Positions 16,779-25,412 are shown, numbered from the stretch's first letter. The stretch: 64,000 bases of DNA from CAZTDU01 sp050248795 (GCA_050248795.1 JBFWRS010000005.1:58752-122751); one strand, 5' to 3'. The notes: a model not told the origin generated them from the sequence alone. Made by a program: numbers and translations.

Positions 16779-17762
16779 TCACAGCAGCGCGATCCCGCCG
16801 ATCAGCGCCGCGCCGAGCCAGATCAGCAGCACCGCATCGCGCTTCGAGAGCCCGCGGCGCACCAGCCGGTGCGACAGGTGGTTGGTATCGCCGACGTAGA
16901 AAGGCTTTCCCATGCGCAGGCGCAGCAGCACCACCCAGACCAGGTCGAGCAGCGGGATCGCCAGCACCAGCAGCGGCGACAGCACCGCCCATTCCGGCGT
17001 TTCGCTGACGCGGTGAAAGTGCGGCAGGATCGCCATCACCGCCAGCATGTAGCCGACCAGGTGGCTGCCCGAGTCGCCGAGAAAGGCGCGTGCCTCGGGA
17101 AAATTGTGCGGCAGGAACCCCAGCAAGGCCCCGCACATCAGGAACGCCAGCGGCGCCACCAGGTACTGCCCGCCCGCCGCCGCGAGCAGGCCGAAAATCA
17201 GCGCGCCGATCGCGCCCAGGCCCGCGCACAGGCCGTTCATGTTGTCCATGAAGTTGAACGCGTTGATCACCGTCAGGATCCATAGCACGGTCACCACGTA
17301 GCTCAACGCATCGACCGGCAGGAACAGCGACACGCGCAGGTCCACCGACACCAGCAGCACCGCGACCGCGAGCTGGCCGGCGAACTTGGTCTTCGCGCTC
17401 ATCGTGTGCCGGTCGTCCAGCATGCCGAGCAGCGTGATCGCCACCGCGCCGAGCGCGATGGCGACGATCTGCGGCGCGCGCTGTCCCATGCCCTGCGCCA
17501 GCGCGGCCGCCAGCGATTCGCCGCCCGGCCACAGCGACAGCACCAGCGCGGCGGCGCCGATCGGCACCAGCAGCCCGGTGAGCACCGCCAGCCCGCCGGC
17601 AAGCGGCACCGGCGTCTCATGGATCTTGCGGTGACCTGGATGGTCGATGAGGCCGATGCGCAGGCACCAGCGGCGCCACAGCGGCAGCGCGAGGCAAGAG
17701 GTCAGCAAGCCTGCGGCCAGCGCGGCGAGATAGACGAGGTACGGGTGCCCGGGCGCCGCCAT
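16779..17762 (-). CDS. MraY/WecA-family undecaprenyl-phosphate sugar-1-P transferase
   Basis: The 327-residue integral membrane protein has about ten helices and the family motifs: LDDRHTMSAKTKF, NAFNFMDNMNGLCAG (magnesium and substrate Asp), FLGDSGSH and a C-terminal DTNHLSHRL histidine loop. It should transfer a HexNAc-1-phosphate from a UDP-sugar to undecaprenyl phosphate on the cytoplasmic face, the first step of a repeat unit. The WecA-type histidine loop argues against MraY itself. A second, less similar member lies at 24320. The gene faces away from the epimerase gene at 17865, leaving a 102-bp divergent gap. Confidence 0.88.
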   Translation of the reverse strand: MAAPGHPYLVYLAALAAGLLTSCLALPLWRRWCLRIGLIDHPGHRKIHETPVPLAGGLAVLTGLLVPIGAAALVLSLWPGGESLAAALAQGMGQRAPQIVAIALGAVAITLLGMLDDRHTMSAKTKFAGQLAVAVLLVSVDLRVSLFLPVDALSYVVTVLWILTVINAFNFMDNMNGLCAGLGAIGALIFGLLAAAGGQYLVAPLAFLMCGALLGFLPHNFPEARAFLGDSGSHLVGYMLAVMAILPHFHRVSETPEWAVLSPLLVLAIPLLDLVWVVLLRLRMGKPFYVGDTNHLSHRLVRRGLSKRDAVLLIWLGAALIGGIALL

Positions 17763-17864
17763 GGAGGCGCGATTGTCGCAGAATCGCTGCGCGCGGCGCG
17801 GAACTATATACTCGCTGGCCCGCCGCGCACGCACGCGCCAGCGGCGCAATGGAAGGGCAGGCAC
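17763..17864 (+). promoter_or_regulatory. Divergent promoter gap with a TATACT -10 candidate
   Basis: TATACT at 17807-17812 is a near-consensus -10 for the epimerase gene; the matching -35 is poor. GGAAGGG lies 7-8 bases before ATG 17865 and serves as ribosome site. Confidence 0.35.
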
Positions 17865-18839
17865 ATGCAGACGCACTACCTCATCACCGGCGGCGCCGGG
17901 TTCATCGGCGGGCACCTGGCGGGCACGCTGCTCGCGGCCGGTCATCGCGTCACCGCGATAGACAACCTCTCCACCGGCAGCCTGCGGAACATCGCCGCGC
18001 TGCGCGGCAACCCGGACTTCCAGTTCGTGCGCGCCGACATCCGCGACGAGATGGTGTTCGAGCACCACGCCTCTCGCGCCAACGTCATCGTGCACCTCGC
18101 CGCCGCGGTGGGCGTGCGCCTGATCATCGAGCGCCCGGTGGAAACGCTGGAAACCAACATCACCGGCACCGAGGTGGCGCTCAAGGCCGCGCTGCGCTAC
18201 GGCTGCCGCATCCTGCTGGCGAGCACCTCCGAGGTGTACGGCAAGGGGCTGAAGATCCCGTTCGCCGAAGACGACGACGTGCTGCTCGGCACCACCGACA
18301 AGTCGCGCTGGGCCTACGCGGCGACGAAGATGATCGACGAGTTCCTCGCGCTCGCGTACGCGCAGGAGTACGGCCTCGAAGTCATCCCGGTGCGGCTGTT
18401 CAACACCGTGGGCCCGCGCCAGACCGGCGAGTACGGCATGGTGATCCCGCGCTTCGTGCGCCAGGCGCTGCGCGGCGAAGCGCTCACGGTGTACGGCGAC
18501 GGCACGCAGCGCAGGTCGTTCTGCCATGTCGGCGACGTGGTGCAGGCGCTGGCCGCGCTGTGCGCGCATCCGCAGGCGCCGGGACGCGTCTACAACGTCG
18601 GCGGCACCAGCGAGATCACGATCGCGGAACTGGCGAACCTGGTGAACGCGAAGACCGGCAACGCGGCCGGCATCCGGCTGGTGCCCTATGCCGAGGCGTT
18701 TTCCTCCGGCTTCGAGGACATGCTGCGCCGGGTGCCCGACATCCGCCGCGTGCAATCGCTGATCGGCTGGCAGCCGGCGCGCACGCTGGACGAGATCCTC
18801 GACGACGTCATCCGGCACGAAAAGGCCGGCGCCGCCTAG
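17865..18839 (+). CDS. NAD-dependent sugar epimerase/dehydratase
   Basis: The 324-residue extended SDR enzyme has the NAD motif TGGAGFIG at the N-terminus, STSEVYGKG, an active-site YAATK near residue 150 and the substrate loop VYGDGTQRRSF. Layout and length fit NDP-hexose epimerases, UDP-glucuronate decarboxylases and related enzymes. The exact sugar cannot be read from sequence, though the GDGTQ-R-SF loop is common in UDP-xylose synthase and UDP-Glc epimerase relatives. It stands alone on the plus strand and its TAG stop shares the palindrome CTAG (18836-18839) with the convergent Sel1 gene. Confidence 0.85.
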   Translation: MQTHYLITGGAGFIGGHLAGTLLAAGHRVTAIDNLSTGSLRNIAALRGNPDFQFVRADIRDEMVFEHHASRANVIVHLAAAVGVRLIIERPVETLETNITGTEVALKAALRYGCRILLASTSEVYGKGLKIPFAEDDDVLLGTTDKSRWAYAATKMIDEFLALAYAQEYGLEVIPVRLFNTVGPRQTGEYGMVIPRFVRQALRGEALTVYGDGTQRRSFCHVGDVVQALAALCAHPQAPGRVYNVGGTSEITIAELANLVNAKTGNAAGIRLVPYAEAFSSGFEDMLRRVPDIRRVQSLIGWQPARTLDEILDDVIRHEKAGAA

Positions 18840-19921
18840 CGCTGCTGTTGCGGCTTTTCCGGCTGGCGATCCAGCCAGTCGAGCACCTGCTGCGCCGGCC
18901 TGATGCCGGCTTCCAGCGCCTGGCGCAGCCAGCGGCGCGCTTCTGCCGCGTCATGCGCCACGCCGACGCCGGCCGCGTACGCGCGGCCGAGGTTGAACAG
19001 CGCGGGCGCGAAGCCTTCCGCGGCCGCCTCGCGGTACAGCTCGACCGCGCGCCTGCCGTCCTGCGCCACGCCGCGGCCGGTTTCGTACAACTCGCCCAGG
19101 TTGTTCCGCGCCGCCAGGTCCCCCGCGGCGGCGGCTTCCCTGTACAGCGCCAGCGCGCGCGCGAAATCGCGTTCCTTGCCGACGCCTTGCGCGTAGAGCC
19201 AGCCGAGCAGGCTCTTCGACGACGGCCTGCCGGACGCGGCCGCCGCCTCCAGCCGCGCGGCGGCGCAGGCGCCGTCGGCGGGCCGCGCTTCGAGGCAGCG
19301 GCGTCCCAGGTGCTCGTTGGCCGCCGCATGGCCGCCATCCGCAGCCGCCTTGTACAGCGCCAGCGCGGCATCCGGTCGCCTGGCGTCGATGCAGCGCGCG
19401 TGCCGGTACGCGGCGTCGGCAAATCCCTTCGCCGCGGCCGCGGCGAAACGCTCGCAGGCGCGGCCGATATTGCGCTCCTCGAGGATGCCGTAGTGGAGCA
19501 TCACGCCGAGCGCGAAGTCGCCGCCGCCGTGCTTGCCGCCGGCCAGCCGGTTGAGCCGCCAGCGCGTATCCGCCAGTCGCTTGAGGATGAGTTCGCGGAA
19601 CGCCGCCGCGGCGTCGATGTCGCCGTCGGCGAGCGCGCGCTCGATGTCGCGGCTCGCCTCGATGGCGATCAGCGCCAGGTTGACCCGGGTATCGTCGTTC
19701 GGGGACTTTTCCACGAAAGCGCGATGACGCGTCGCTTCCGACTCGGCCCACGCCAGGCGTTCGGCGCGCTTGTCGATCGGCGGCGCGGGCAGGAGCGCAG
19801 GCGCCTGTACCTTGCCGGCTGGCTTTGCCGCCGCACGCTTGGCTTTCGGCGCCGCGTCCGCCGCGGGCGCGAGCGCGAGGGCGATCGGCACCAGCAGCAA
19901 TGCGAACGCGCGCCATGGCAT
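18836..19921 (-). CDS. Sel1-repeat (SLR) secreted protein
   Basis: The 361-residue protein has a signal peptide ending near PAADAAPKA and then several 36-residue Sel1 repeats, for example ALALYREAAAAGDLAARNNLGELYETGRGVA split over the helix pair. SLR proteins act as periplasmic scaffolds; in alginate-type systems similar proteins (AlgK) assemble the export complex. It lies head to head with another Sel1 gene at 19978, 56 bases apart, which suggests shared control. The N-terminal 150 residues contain Lys/Ala-rich low complexity and fewer clear repeats. The role in this locus is inferred from context only. Confidence 0.85.
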   Translation of the reverse strand: MPWRAFALLLVPIALALAPAADAAPKAKRAAAKPAGKVQAPALLPAPPIDKRAERLAWAESEATRHRAFVEKSPNDDTRVNLALIAIEASRDIERALADGDIDAAAAFRELILKRLADTRWRLNRLAGGKHGGGDFALGVMLHYGILEERNIGRACERFAAAAAKGFADAAYRHARCIDARRPDAALALYKAAADGGHAAANEHLGRRCLEARPADGACAAARLEAAAASGRPSSKSLLGWLYAQGVGKERDFARALALYREAAAAGDLAARNNLGELYETGRGVAQDGRRAVELYREAAAEGFAPALFNLGRAYAAGVGVAHDAAEARRWLRQALEAGIRPAQQVLDWLDRQPEKPQQQR

Positions 19922-19977
19922 GCGACCATATTAGTGGAACGCGCCGGTCCACGGCGCGGGCAGGAAACGGAGCTTGC

Positions 19978-21378
19978 GTGTCGCGCTGGTGGCCGATGGT
20001 GTTCATGCTTGCGTTCGCCGCCGCACAGGCGGCGCCGGGGACGGATGCGCTCGCCGACAAGGCGGGCAACGGCGACGCCGAGGCGCTGGCGGCGCTGATC
20101 GAACTCGCGCGCAAGCGCAATGCCGACGCCGAGTACGCGCTCGGCCTGCTGACGCTGGATGGCCGCGGCGTGGAGGCCAATGCGGCGCAGGCGTTCCGCC
20201 TCGTCGAGCGCGCCGCGGAGCGCGGCCACCCCGCCGCGCAGAACACGCTCGGCTACTTCTACCAGCACGGCACCGGCACCGCCGCGGATCCGGCGCGCGC
20301 GCTGCACTGGTATCGGCGCGCCGCCGAAGCTGGCGAAGCGCGCGCGATGGTCAACCTGGGCTGGATGCATGAGCAGGGCCTCGGCGTGGCGAAGGACCCG
20401 GCCGGGGCCGCGCGCTGGTACCGGCAGGCGGCCGACAAGGGCCTCGCCGCGGGCGCGATCAACCTCGGCAACCTGCACGAATCCGGCACCGGCGTTGCGA
20501 AGGACACCGACACCGCGCTGGCGCTGTACGCAAGGGCCGCGGCGGCCGGCGCGGCCGAAGCCTCGTTCCGGCACGGGAGATTGCTGGAGCAGCTGCGCCG
20601 CATCGCCGAGGCCACGGACAGCTACGCGGCAGCAGCGCGCGCCGGCCACCGCGAGGCGCAGTTTGCCGCCGGGCGCCTGCTCGTCAGCGCGGACAATCCG
20701 CGCGCCGACGCCGCGGCGGGCGTGCGCGCGCTCGAAGCCGCCGCGCAGCGCGATCACCTCGAGGCCACGCTGCTGCTCGCCACGCTGTTCGAGGCAGGCA
20801 AGGTCGTTGCCGGCGACGCGGCGCGGGCAGCGCGCTTTCGTCGCGAGGCGGCACGTCTGGGCGATGCGGAGTCCGCCTACCGCTACGCCGAGTTCCTCGC
20901 CGCGCAGAAGCCCGCCGAGTCGCGCCCCGACCCGGCGCGCTGGTACCGGCAGGCGGCGCAGGAGAACCACCAGGCGGCGCAGTTCGCGCTCGCCCGCCAC
21001 CTGCAGGAGCACGGCGGCGCCGACGGCAAGCGCGAAGCGCTGGCCTGGTATCGCCGCGCGGCCGAGGCCGGCCACGCGCCCTCCGCGCTGCAGCTTGGCA
21101 TCGCGCTCGAAGCGGGCGAGGGAGCCGAGGCCGCGCCGGCCGAGGCGCTCGCCTGGTACCGCCGCGCCGCCGCGTCGAAGGACGCCGAGGCGCTGTATCG
21201 GCTTGGCAGGCTGCACGACCGCGGCATCGGCACGCCCGCGGACTACCGCCGGGCGCGCGACTATTACGCGCAGGCGGCGGCCCTGGGGCATGCCGAGGCC
21301 GAACGCGTGATGGACGCCCTGGTCGGCGTGCCGCCGCCGCTAAAATCCGCCACCGATCCGTTCCGGGGGCTGCGTTGA
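19978..21378 (+). CDS. Sel1-repeat (SLR) secreted protein
   Basis: The 466-residue product starts at GTG 19978, which follows AGGAAACGGAG and begins a signal peptide (VFMLAFAAAQAAP). An ATG far upstream in the same frame would run through the divergent gene and is rejected. About ten Sel1 repeats fill the rest, with typical units such as ALHWYRRAAEAGEARAMVNLG and AARWYRQAADKGLAAGAINLG, spaced by GxGVAKD loops. It probably forms an extended solenoid that holds partner proteins in the periplasm. It precedes the mini-ORF repeat and the TPR-like gene at 21437, with which it may be cotranscribed. Confidence 0.87.
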   Translation: MSRWWPMVFMLAFAAAQAAPGTDALADKAGNGDAEALAALIELARKRNADAEYALGLLTLDGRGVEANAAQAFRLVERAAERGHPAAQNTLGYFYQHGTGTAADPARALHWYRRAAEAGEARAMVNLGWMHEQGLGVAKDPAGAARWYRQAADKGLAAGAINLGNLHESGTGVAKDTDTALALYARAAAAGAAEASFRHGRLLEQLRRIAEATDSYAAAARAGHREAQFAAGRLLVSADNPRADAAAGVRALEAAAQRDHLEATLLLATLFEAGKVVAGDAARAARFRREAARLGDAESAYRYAEFLAAQKPAESRPDPARWYRQAAQENHQAAQFALARHLQEHGGADGKREALAWYRRAAEAGHAPSALQLGIALEAGEGAEAAPAEALAWYRRAAASKDAEALYRLGRLHDRGIGTPADYRRARDYYAQAAALGHAEAERVMDALVGVPPPLKSATDPFRGLR

Positions 21379-21379
21379 G

Positions 21380-21436
21380 TTGCAGGAACAGCACTGACAT
21401 GCAGGCGCTGCGCTGACATGCAGGCGCTGCGCTGAA
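21380..21436 (+). repeat. Three tandem 19-bp units, each an 18-base mini-ORF, before 21437
   Basis: Three consecutive 19-base units fill the gap between the Sel1 stop and the next gene. The unit at 21380-21397 reads TTG CAG GAA CAG CAC TGA. The units starting at 21399 and 21418 are identical and read ATG CAG GCG CTG CGC TGA (MQALR). Each stop is one base from the next start, ending at the real ATG at 21437. The start of the real gene (ATGCGCGCCCTCGCC) resembles the unit. This could be slippage duplication of a start region or a chain of re-initiation sites. Confidence 0.8.
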
Positions 21437-22093
21437 ATGCGCGCCCTCGCCGGCACACTGGGCATCGCCGCGCTGCTCTTCCTGGCTGCGATCTCGCTCG
21501 AGCGGGGCTGGGCGGACATCCTCGCGTTCCAGGGCCGCAGCATCCTGCCGGCCTGGGAGTCGCAGCCGCGCAAGCTCTCGACCGAGGCATGGGAGCGGGC
21601 GAGCGAGCGGCTGCGGCGCGCCCACGTGCTCGACCCCGCCAATCCCAACGTCACCGAGGGCATCGCCCGCCTGCACGAACTGCGGGCACGCGGCCGGCCG
21701 GCCGCGGCGGCCGCCGCGGACCTGCGCATCGGGCTCGGGTACCTGCGCCAGAGCGTTCTCGCGCGCCCGGGCTCGCCCTACACCTGGGCCAATATCGCCT
21801 TCGTGAAATCCCGGCTTGCCGAGCGAGATGCGGAGTACCTGCGCGCGCTGCGGCATGCCGCGGCTTTCGGTCCGTGGGAGCCGGAAGTACAGCTGATGCT
21901 GGCCGAGATGGGCTTGCGCGACTGGGACCTGCTGCCCGGGCCCGCCCGGAACGTCGTTCGCGCCGCCCTGTCCCGCGGCCTCAGGCGCCAGGACGCGAGG
22001 CTCTTCGACCTCGCCCGGCGCTACGGCAAGCTGCACGTGCTCTGCGCCACCCCGGGGGTGCAGCGCAGCGGGCGAGCCCTGGCGTGCATTTGA
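21437..22093 (+). CDS. TPR-like envelope protein, paralogue of 13694-14398
   Basis: The 218-residue protein has an N-terminal hydrophobic segment (LAGTLGIAALLFLAAISL) and a helical body with tetratricopeptide-like features, including SPYTWANIAFVKS and ALRHAAAFGPWEP that match the gene at 13694. It is followed by a FecR-domain gene, as its paralogue is. A VpsP-like role in exopolysaccharide production is possible but unproven. No clear Shine-Dalgarno lies before ATG 21437; the region holds mini-ORF repeats, so re-initiation or coupling to the Sel1 gene may set its expression. Confidence 0.68.
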   Translation: MRALAGTLGIAALLFLAAISLERGWADILAFQGRSILPAWESQPRKLSTEAWERASERLRRAHVLDPANPNVTEGIARLHELRARGRPAAAAAADLRIGLGYLRQSVLARPGSPYTWANIAFVKSRLAERDAEYLRALRHAAAFGPWEPEVQLMLAEMGLRDWDLLPGPARNVVRAALSRGLRRQDARLFDLARRYGKLHVLCATPGVQRSGRALACI

Positions 22094-22110
22094 GCTCTGT
22101 CGGGTAGCGA

Positions 22111-22140
22111 TTGCCGGAGCCAGCGCCACTAGCGTATCCT
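22111..22140 (+). promoter_or_regulatory. Putative sigma70 promoter of the FecR gene
   Basis: TTGCCG (22111-22116) and TATCCT (22135-22140) are separated by 18 bases, upstream of the FecR-domain gene at 22171. A GAAGGGG ribosome site lies between this and the ATG. Confidence 0.45.
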
Positions 22141-22170
22141 GCCGTATCGTGCGGGGTCGAAGGGGATAGC

Positions 22171-23136
22171 ATGCGTTCATTCATTGCCGGGTTGCTGAGT
22201 GCCTTGTTCTTCGCCGCGCCCGGCGCGGTGTTCGCAAATGCGGGCTATGTCCACGACCTGAGCGGCAGGGCCACCGTTACCACCGCGGCCGGAAACACCG
22301 TCCCGGCGGTGATCGGCACCATCATTGCAGCCGGCAGCACCGTCCGCACCGAGGCCAAGAGCAGCGCGGTGCTGAAGTTCGAGGACGGCCAGATCGCCGC
22401 GCTGAGCGAGAACTCCCAGTTCCGCATCACCGAATACAACTACAACAAGACCAACGTCGCCAAAAGCAGCGCGGCGTTCAACCTGCTGCAGGGCGGCCTG
22501 CGCTTCATCACCGGCATCATCGGCTCGACCAACAAGAGCGCGGTGCGCCTGAACGCCGGCACCGCCACCATCGGCATCCGCGGCACCGACCTGGTGTTGC
22601 TCAGGGACGCGGTGACGCAAGCGGTCACCGCGGCGGTCAACAATGGCGCCATCACCTTCGCGTTCGGCGCTGCGCTCGGCATCGGCATCTCGCCCGGACA
22701 GGCTACGGTGGCGAATCTTGGCGAAGCGCCGATCGTCACGGCGATCGCCAACCTTGCGGCAACCCAGTTCGGCGTTGTCGCCACGCTGAATACCCGGCCC
22801 AATATCCCGGTGAACACGCCGGTCGTGGTCGCAGCCTCGGCGCGCGCCGCCGCGGCTGCCGCGCTGGCCGCGGCCGCGCCGCCTGCGCAGCGCGCCGCCG
22901 CGCAGGCCGAAGCCGACAAGCTGCTGGCCGAGGCGATCGCCGCCGCCCAGCAGGCCCTGACCCAGGCCATTCAGGCTGGCGCCGTGCCGCCGACGCCGGG
23001 CGCGACGCCGCAGCAGATCCAGCAGCAGCAGCAGCAACTGCAGCAGCAACTGCAGCAGGAGCAGCAGGGTACCCAGCAGGGCACCAGCACCACGCCTGTC
23101 GGCGGTGGCAGCGGCGAAACCGCGAGCCCCAACTAA
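22171..23136 (+). CDS. FecR-domain secreted protein with Ala- and Gln-rich tail
   Basis: ATG 22171 follows GAAGGGG and starts a signal peptide (GLLSALFFAAPGAVFANA). The 321-residue product has a FecR core: GYVHDLSGRATVTTAAG, then a TIIAAGSTV turn, LKFEDGQIAALSENSQFRI and a glycine-rich GTATIGIRGTDL unit typical of FecR-domain surface proteins. Residues after ~215 are Ala-rich helical, and the last 60 are Gln-rich with CAG runs. An upstream in-frame ATG at 22111 is rejected because it would bury the signal peptide. It forms a pair with the TPR-like gene before it and ends at a strong terminator. No sigma factor partner is present. Confidence 0.75.
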   Translation: MRSFIAGLLSALFFAAPGAVFANAGYVHDLSGRATVTTAAGNTVPAVIGTIIAAGSTVRTEAKSSAVLKFEDGQIAALSENSQFRITEYNYNKTNVAKSSAAFNLLQGGLRFITGIIGSTNKSAVRLNAGTATIGIRGTDLVLLRDAVTQAVTAAVNNGAITFAFGAALGIGISPGQATVANLGEAPIVTAIANLAATQFGVVATLNTRPNIPVNTPVVVAASARAAAAAALAAAAPPAQRAAAQAEADKLLAEAIAAAQQALTQAIQAGAVPPTPGATPQQIQQQQQQLQQQLQQEQQGTQQGTSTTPVGGGSGETASPN

Positions 23137-23156
23137 CGGCAGCGTGCTTGAACGAA

Positions 23157-23191
23157 AACGCCCGGCCGGTCGGCCGGGCGTTCTTTTTTTG
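23157..23191 (+). terminator. Rho-independent terminator after the FecR gene
   Basis: A perfect 12-bp inverted repeat (AACGCCCGGCCG at 23157-23168 and its complement at 23171-23182) is followed by TCTTTTTTT. It closes the plus-strand unit 19978-23136. Confidence 0.93.
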
Positions 23192-23232
23192 TAGCGGCGA
23201 ATGCCGCGTGGTCTGCAGCGGCGAAAGCCGCG
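23191..23232. repeat. Two REP-like hairpin units
   Basis: GTAGCGGCGAATGCCGCG (23191-23208) and GCAGCGGCGAAAGCCGCG (23215-23232) are near-identical 18-base units. Each folds into a GCGGC/GCCGC stem with a GAAT or GAAA loop. They sit between convergent genes directly after the terminator and resemble the short GC-rich palindromes scattered through many proteobacterial genomes. Confidence 0.6.
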
Positions 23233-23240
23233 TTTAACGA

Positions 23241-24248
23241 TCAGCGCCGGGCGGACGGCTTGCGGCGCGCCGGCGGCGCCTGCAGGTGGCGTTCGAGGTT
23301 GGCCTTGAAGAGTTCCTTGCGATCGAGCGGAATCACCAGCCCGACCCGCCTGGCGGCCGGAATCACCGACTGGTTGAATGCCGGGTTCAGGCGCACGAAT
23401 TCATCGGTCTGCATGCCGGCCAGAGACGCCGCGGTCTTCACCTCGATGTCGCGCGGCACGGAGAGCACCGTGAACACCGGTTCGTTGGGAATCTCGTCCA
23501 GCACGATGCCGTAGGCCGCCGGATCGCGCACGATGTTCCGCAGCGCCATCAGCCGCGGCACATAGCTGCGGGTTTCGTCCGGCACCGCCAGGCTGGAAAA
23601 ATCCGCGCGCTGTCCGCGCGCGCGGTTGCGCTCCACGGCGCGCGCCACCGCCGCCTCGCCCCAGTTGTAGGAAGCGAGCGCCAGGTGCCAGTCGCCCTTG
23701 TTGTAGTCGTGCAGGAAGCGCAGGTATTCGAGCGCCGCGCCGGTGGAGGCGATGACATCGCGCCGTGCGTCGTAATCGTCGGTCTGCACCAGCTGGTACT
23801 TCACGCCGGTGGCGGGGATGAACTGCCACAGGCCGGAGGCTTGCGCGCTGGACAGCGCCATCGGGTTGAAGCCGCTTTCCACCATCGGCAGCAGCGCAAG
23901 CTCGGTGGGCAGGCCGCGCTGTTCGATCTCCTCGACGATGAAGTGCAGGTAGCGGCGCGCGCGCTGCACGATCGCCTGCAGCAGTTCCGGCCGCGCCGCG
24001 TACCAGGCTTCCTGCTGCGCCACCAGCTTGTGGTCCAGTTCCGGCATCGCGAAGCCGAGGCGGATGCGTTCCCAGAGGTCCGCCGGCCGGTCGAGCAGCC
24101 GCTGGATCGAGGGATTCTCTCCCTCAGCCGCCGCGCCGGCAGCGGGCGGCACGCCGACCACGTTGACGAAGCGCTCGGACGCCGCCGCCGGCCAGGCGAA
24201 AGCTGCCGCCACTGCCGTCGAGATCAATGCGCGCCTGAACGTTGTCAT
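23241..24248 (-). CDS. Lytic murein transglycosylase, MltD-like (SLT domain)
   Basis: The 335-residue protein has a signal peptide (ALISTAVAAAFAWPAAAS) and a Slt-type lysozyme fold. The catalytic Glu124 lies in PMVESGFNP, followed by ASGLWQFIPATG and ASYNWGEAAV, the standard family motifs. MltD normally adds LysM repeats; here the C-terminal part after residue 250 is one short LysM-like region at most (VPRDIEVKTAASLAGM, LNPAFNQ). It cleaves peptidoglycan and probably makes room for the export machinery. ATG 24248 is chosen because it begins the signal peptide; an upstream ATG at 24317 adds a non-signal tail. It diverges from the WecA-like gene, 71 bases away. Confidence 0.87.
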   Translation of the reverse strand: MTTFRRALISTAVAAAFAWPAAASERFVNVVGVPPAAGAAAEGENPSIQRLLDRPADLWERIRLGFAMPELDHKLVAQQEAWYAARPELLQAIVQRARRYLHFIVEEIEQRGLPTELALLPMVESGFNPMALSSAQASGLWQFIPATGVKYQLVQTDDYDARRDVIASTGAALEYLRFLHDYNKGDWHLALASYNWGEAAVARAVERNRARGQRADFSSLAVPDETRSYVPRLMALRNIVRDPAAYGIVLDEIPNEPVFTVLSVPRDIEVKTAASLAGMQTDEFVRLNPAFNQSVIPAARRVGLVIPLDRKELFKANLERHLQAPPARRKPSARR

Positions 24249-24319
24249 CGTGACCGGGATGCGGGCAAATGCCCGAGCAATGCCAATGTTATCGTAGCGG
24301 CGTACGCTGAGGGTCAAGA

Positions 24320-25381
24320 ATGGTCAATGCCACCGGCTTCCTGATCGCCTTCGCCCTCGCCGCAGCGTTGGTGCCGCTGCTTGCGCGCGCGGCGCCGCGG
24401 CTGGGGCTGCTGGACCACCCGAGCGCGGCGCGCAAGCAGCACACGCGCCCGGTGCCGCTGGTGGGCGGCATCGCGATGGGCGCGGCGATCCTCGCCGCCT
24501 ACCACGCCAGCAGCCTCGGCCAGCACCTGGAAACCAACCTCGGCGTCGCGCTCGCGATCACGCTGGTGGGCGGCGTGCTGGACGATCGTCGCGAGCAGGG
24601 CTCGGGCATGAAGTTCGCGTTCCAGATCGCCGCCGCCGCGGTGGTGGCGACCACCACCGACGCGCTGCTGACGCACCTCGGGTTCCTGATGAGCACGCAG
24701 CTCTTCACGCTGGGGCGCTGGTCGGTCGCGCTGACGATCTTCGCCATCGTCGGCGTGATGAACGCGCTGAACATGGCGGACGGCGTGGACGGCCTCGCCG
24801 GCTGCCTCGCGCTATCGGCGCTGATGCTCTTTGGCCTTGCCGCCAGCCTCGCCGGCGATACCTTCATCTTCGCGCTCATCGCCATCGGCATCGGCGCGCT
24901 CGCCGGGTTCCTGGCGTGGAACGCACCGCTGCCCGGCAGGCGGCATGCCGCGGTGTTCATGGGCGACACGGGCAGCATGCTGCTCGGGCTGATGCTGGCG
25001 TGGTTCGCGATCCGCCTGGCGATGACACCGGTGCCCGCACTCGAGCCGCGCGCCGCGCTCTCGCCGATCGCCGCGGTGTGGATCCTCGGCGTGCCGATCG
25101 CCGACACCGTGACGATCATGACCCGCCGCGTGCTGCGCGGCGCCAGCCCCTTCGTCGGCGACCGCGAGCACGTGCACCACATCCTGCTTGCCTCGGGGCT
25201 ATCCGAGCGGCAGGTGCTGGCGCTGCTGTTCGTGGTGTCGCTCGCGCTTGGCTTCGCCGGCCTCGCCGCGGGCTGGCTGGGCATCCCCGACTACGCGCTC
25301 TTCTACGCCTACATGGCCGGCCTGCTCGCCTGGGGCTGCGCGGCGGAGGTGGCGTGCAGGCGGCTCAAGCTGCGCGCGTGA
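24320..25381 (+). CDS. WecA-family undecaprenyl-phosphate GlcNAc-1-P transferase
   Basis: The 353-residue polytopic protein has the family motifs LDDRRE, NALNMADGVDGLAG, FMGDTGSML and the WecA histidine loop REHVHHILLASG. It should load GlcNAc-1-P (or a related HexNAc-1-P) on undecaprenyl phosphate to begin an O-antigen or exopolysaccharide unit. It differs from the initiating enzyme at 16779, so the region may start two distinct glycans or one enzyme may serve teichoic-like or enterobacterial-antigen-like polymers. No other polysaccharide gene shares its strand here; a toxin-antitoxin pair follows. Confidence 0.88.
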   Translation: MVNATGFLIAFALAAALVPLLARAAPRLGLLDHPSAARKQHTRPVPLVGGIAMGAAILAAYHASSLGQHLETNLGVALAITLVGGVLDDRREQGSGMKFAFQIAAAAVVATTTDALLTHLGFLMSTQLFTLGRWSVALTIFAIVGVMNALNMADGVDGLAGCLALSALMLFGLAASLAGDTFIFALIAIGIGALAGFLAWNAPLPGRRHAAVFMGDTGSMLLGLMLAWFAIRLAMTPVPALEPRAALSPIAAVWILGVPIADTVTIMTRRVLRGASPFVGDREHVHHILLASGLSERQVLALLFVVSLALGFAGLAAGWLGIPDYALFYAYMAGLLAWGCAAEVACRRLKLRA

Positions 25382-25412
25382 AAAACGGGGACAGCCCTCC
25401 CTTCTCCCTTGT

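Noticed and set aside
23020..23070. CAG-repeat as a regulatory element
   Set aside because: It encodes the Gln-rich tail of the FecR protein in frame.
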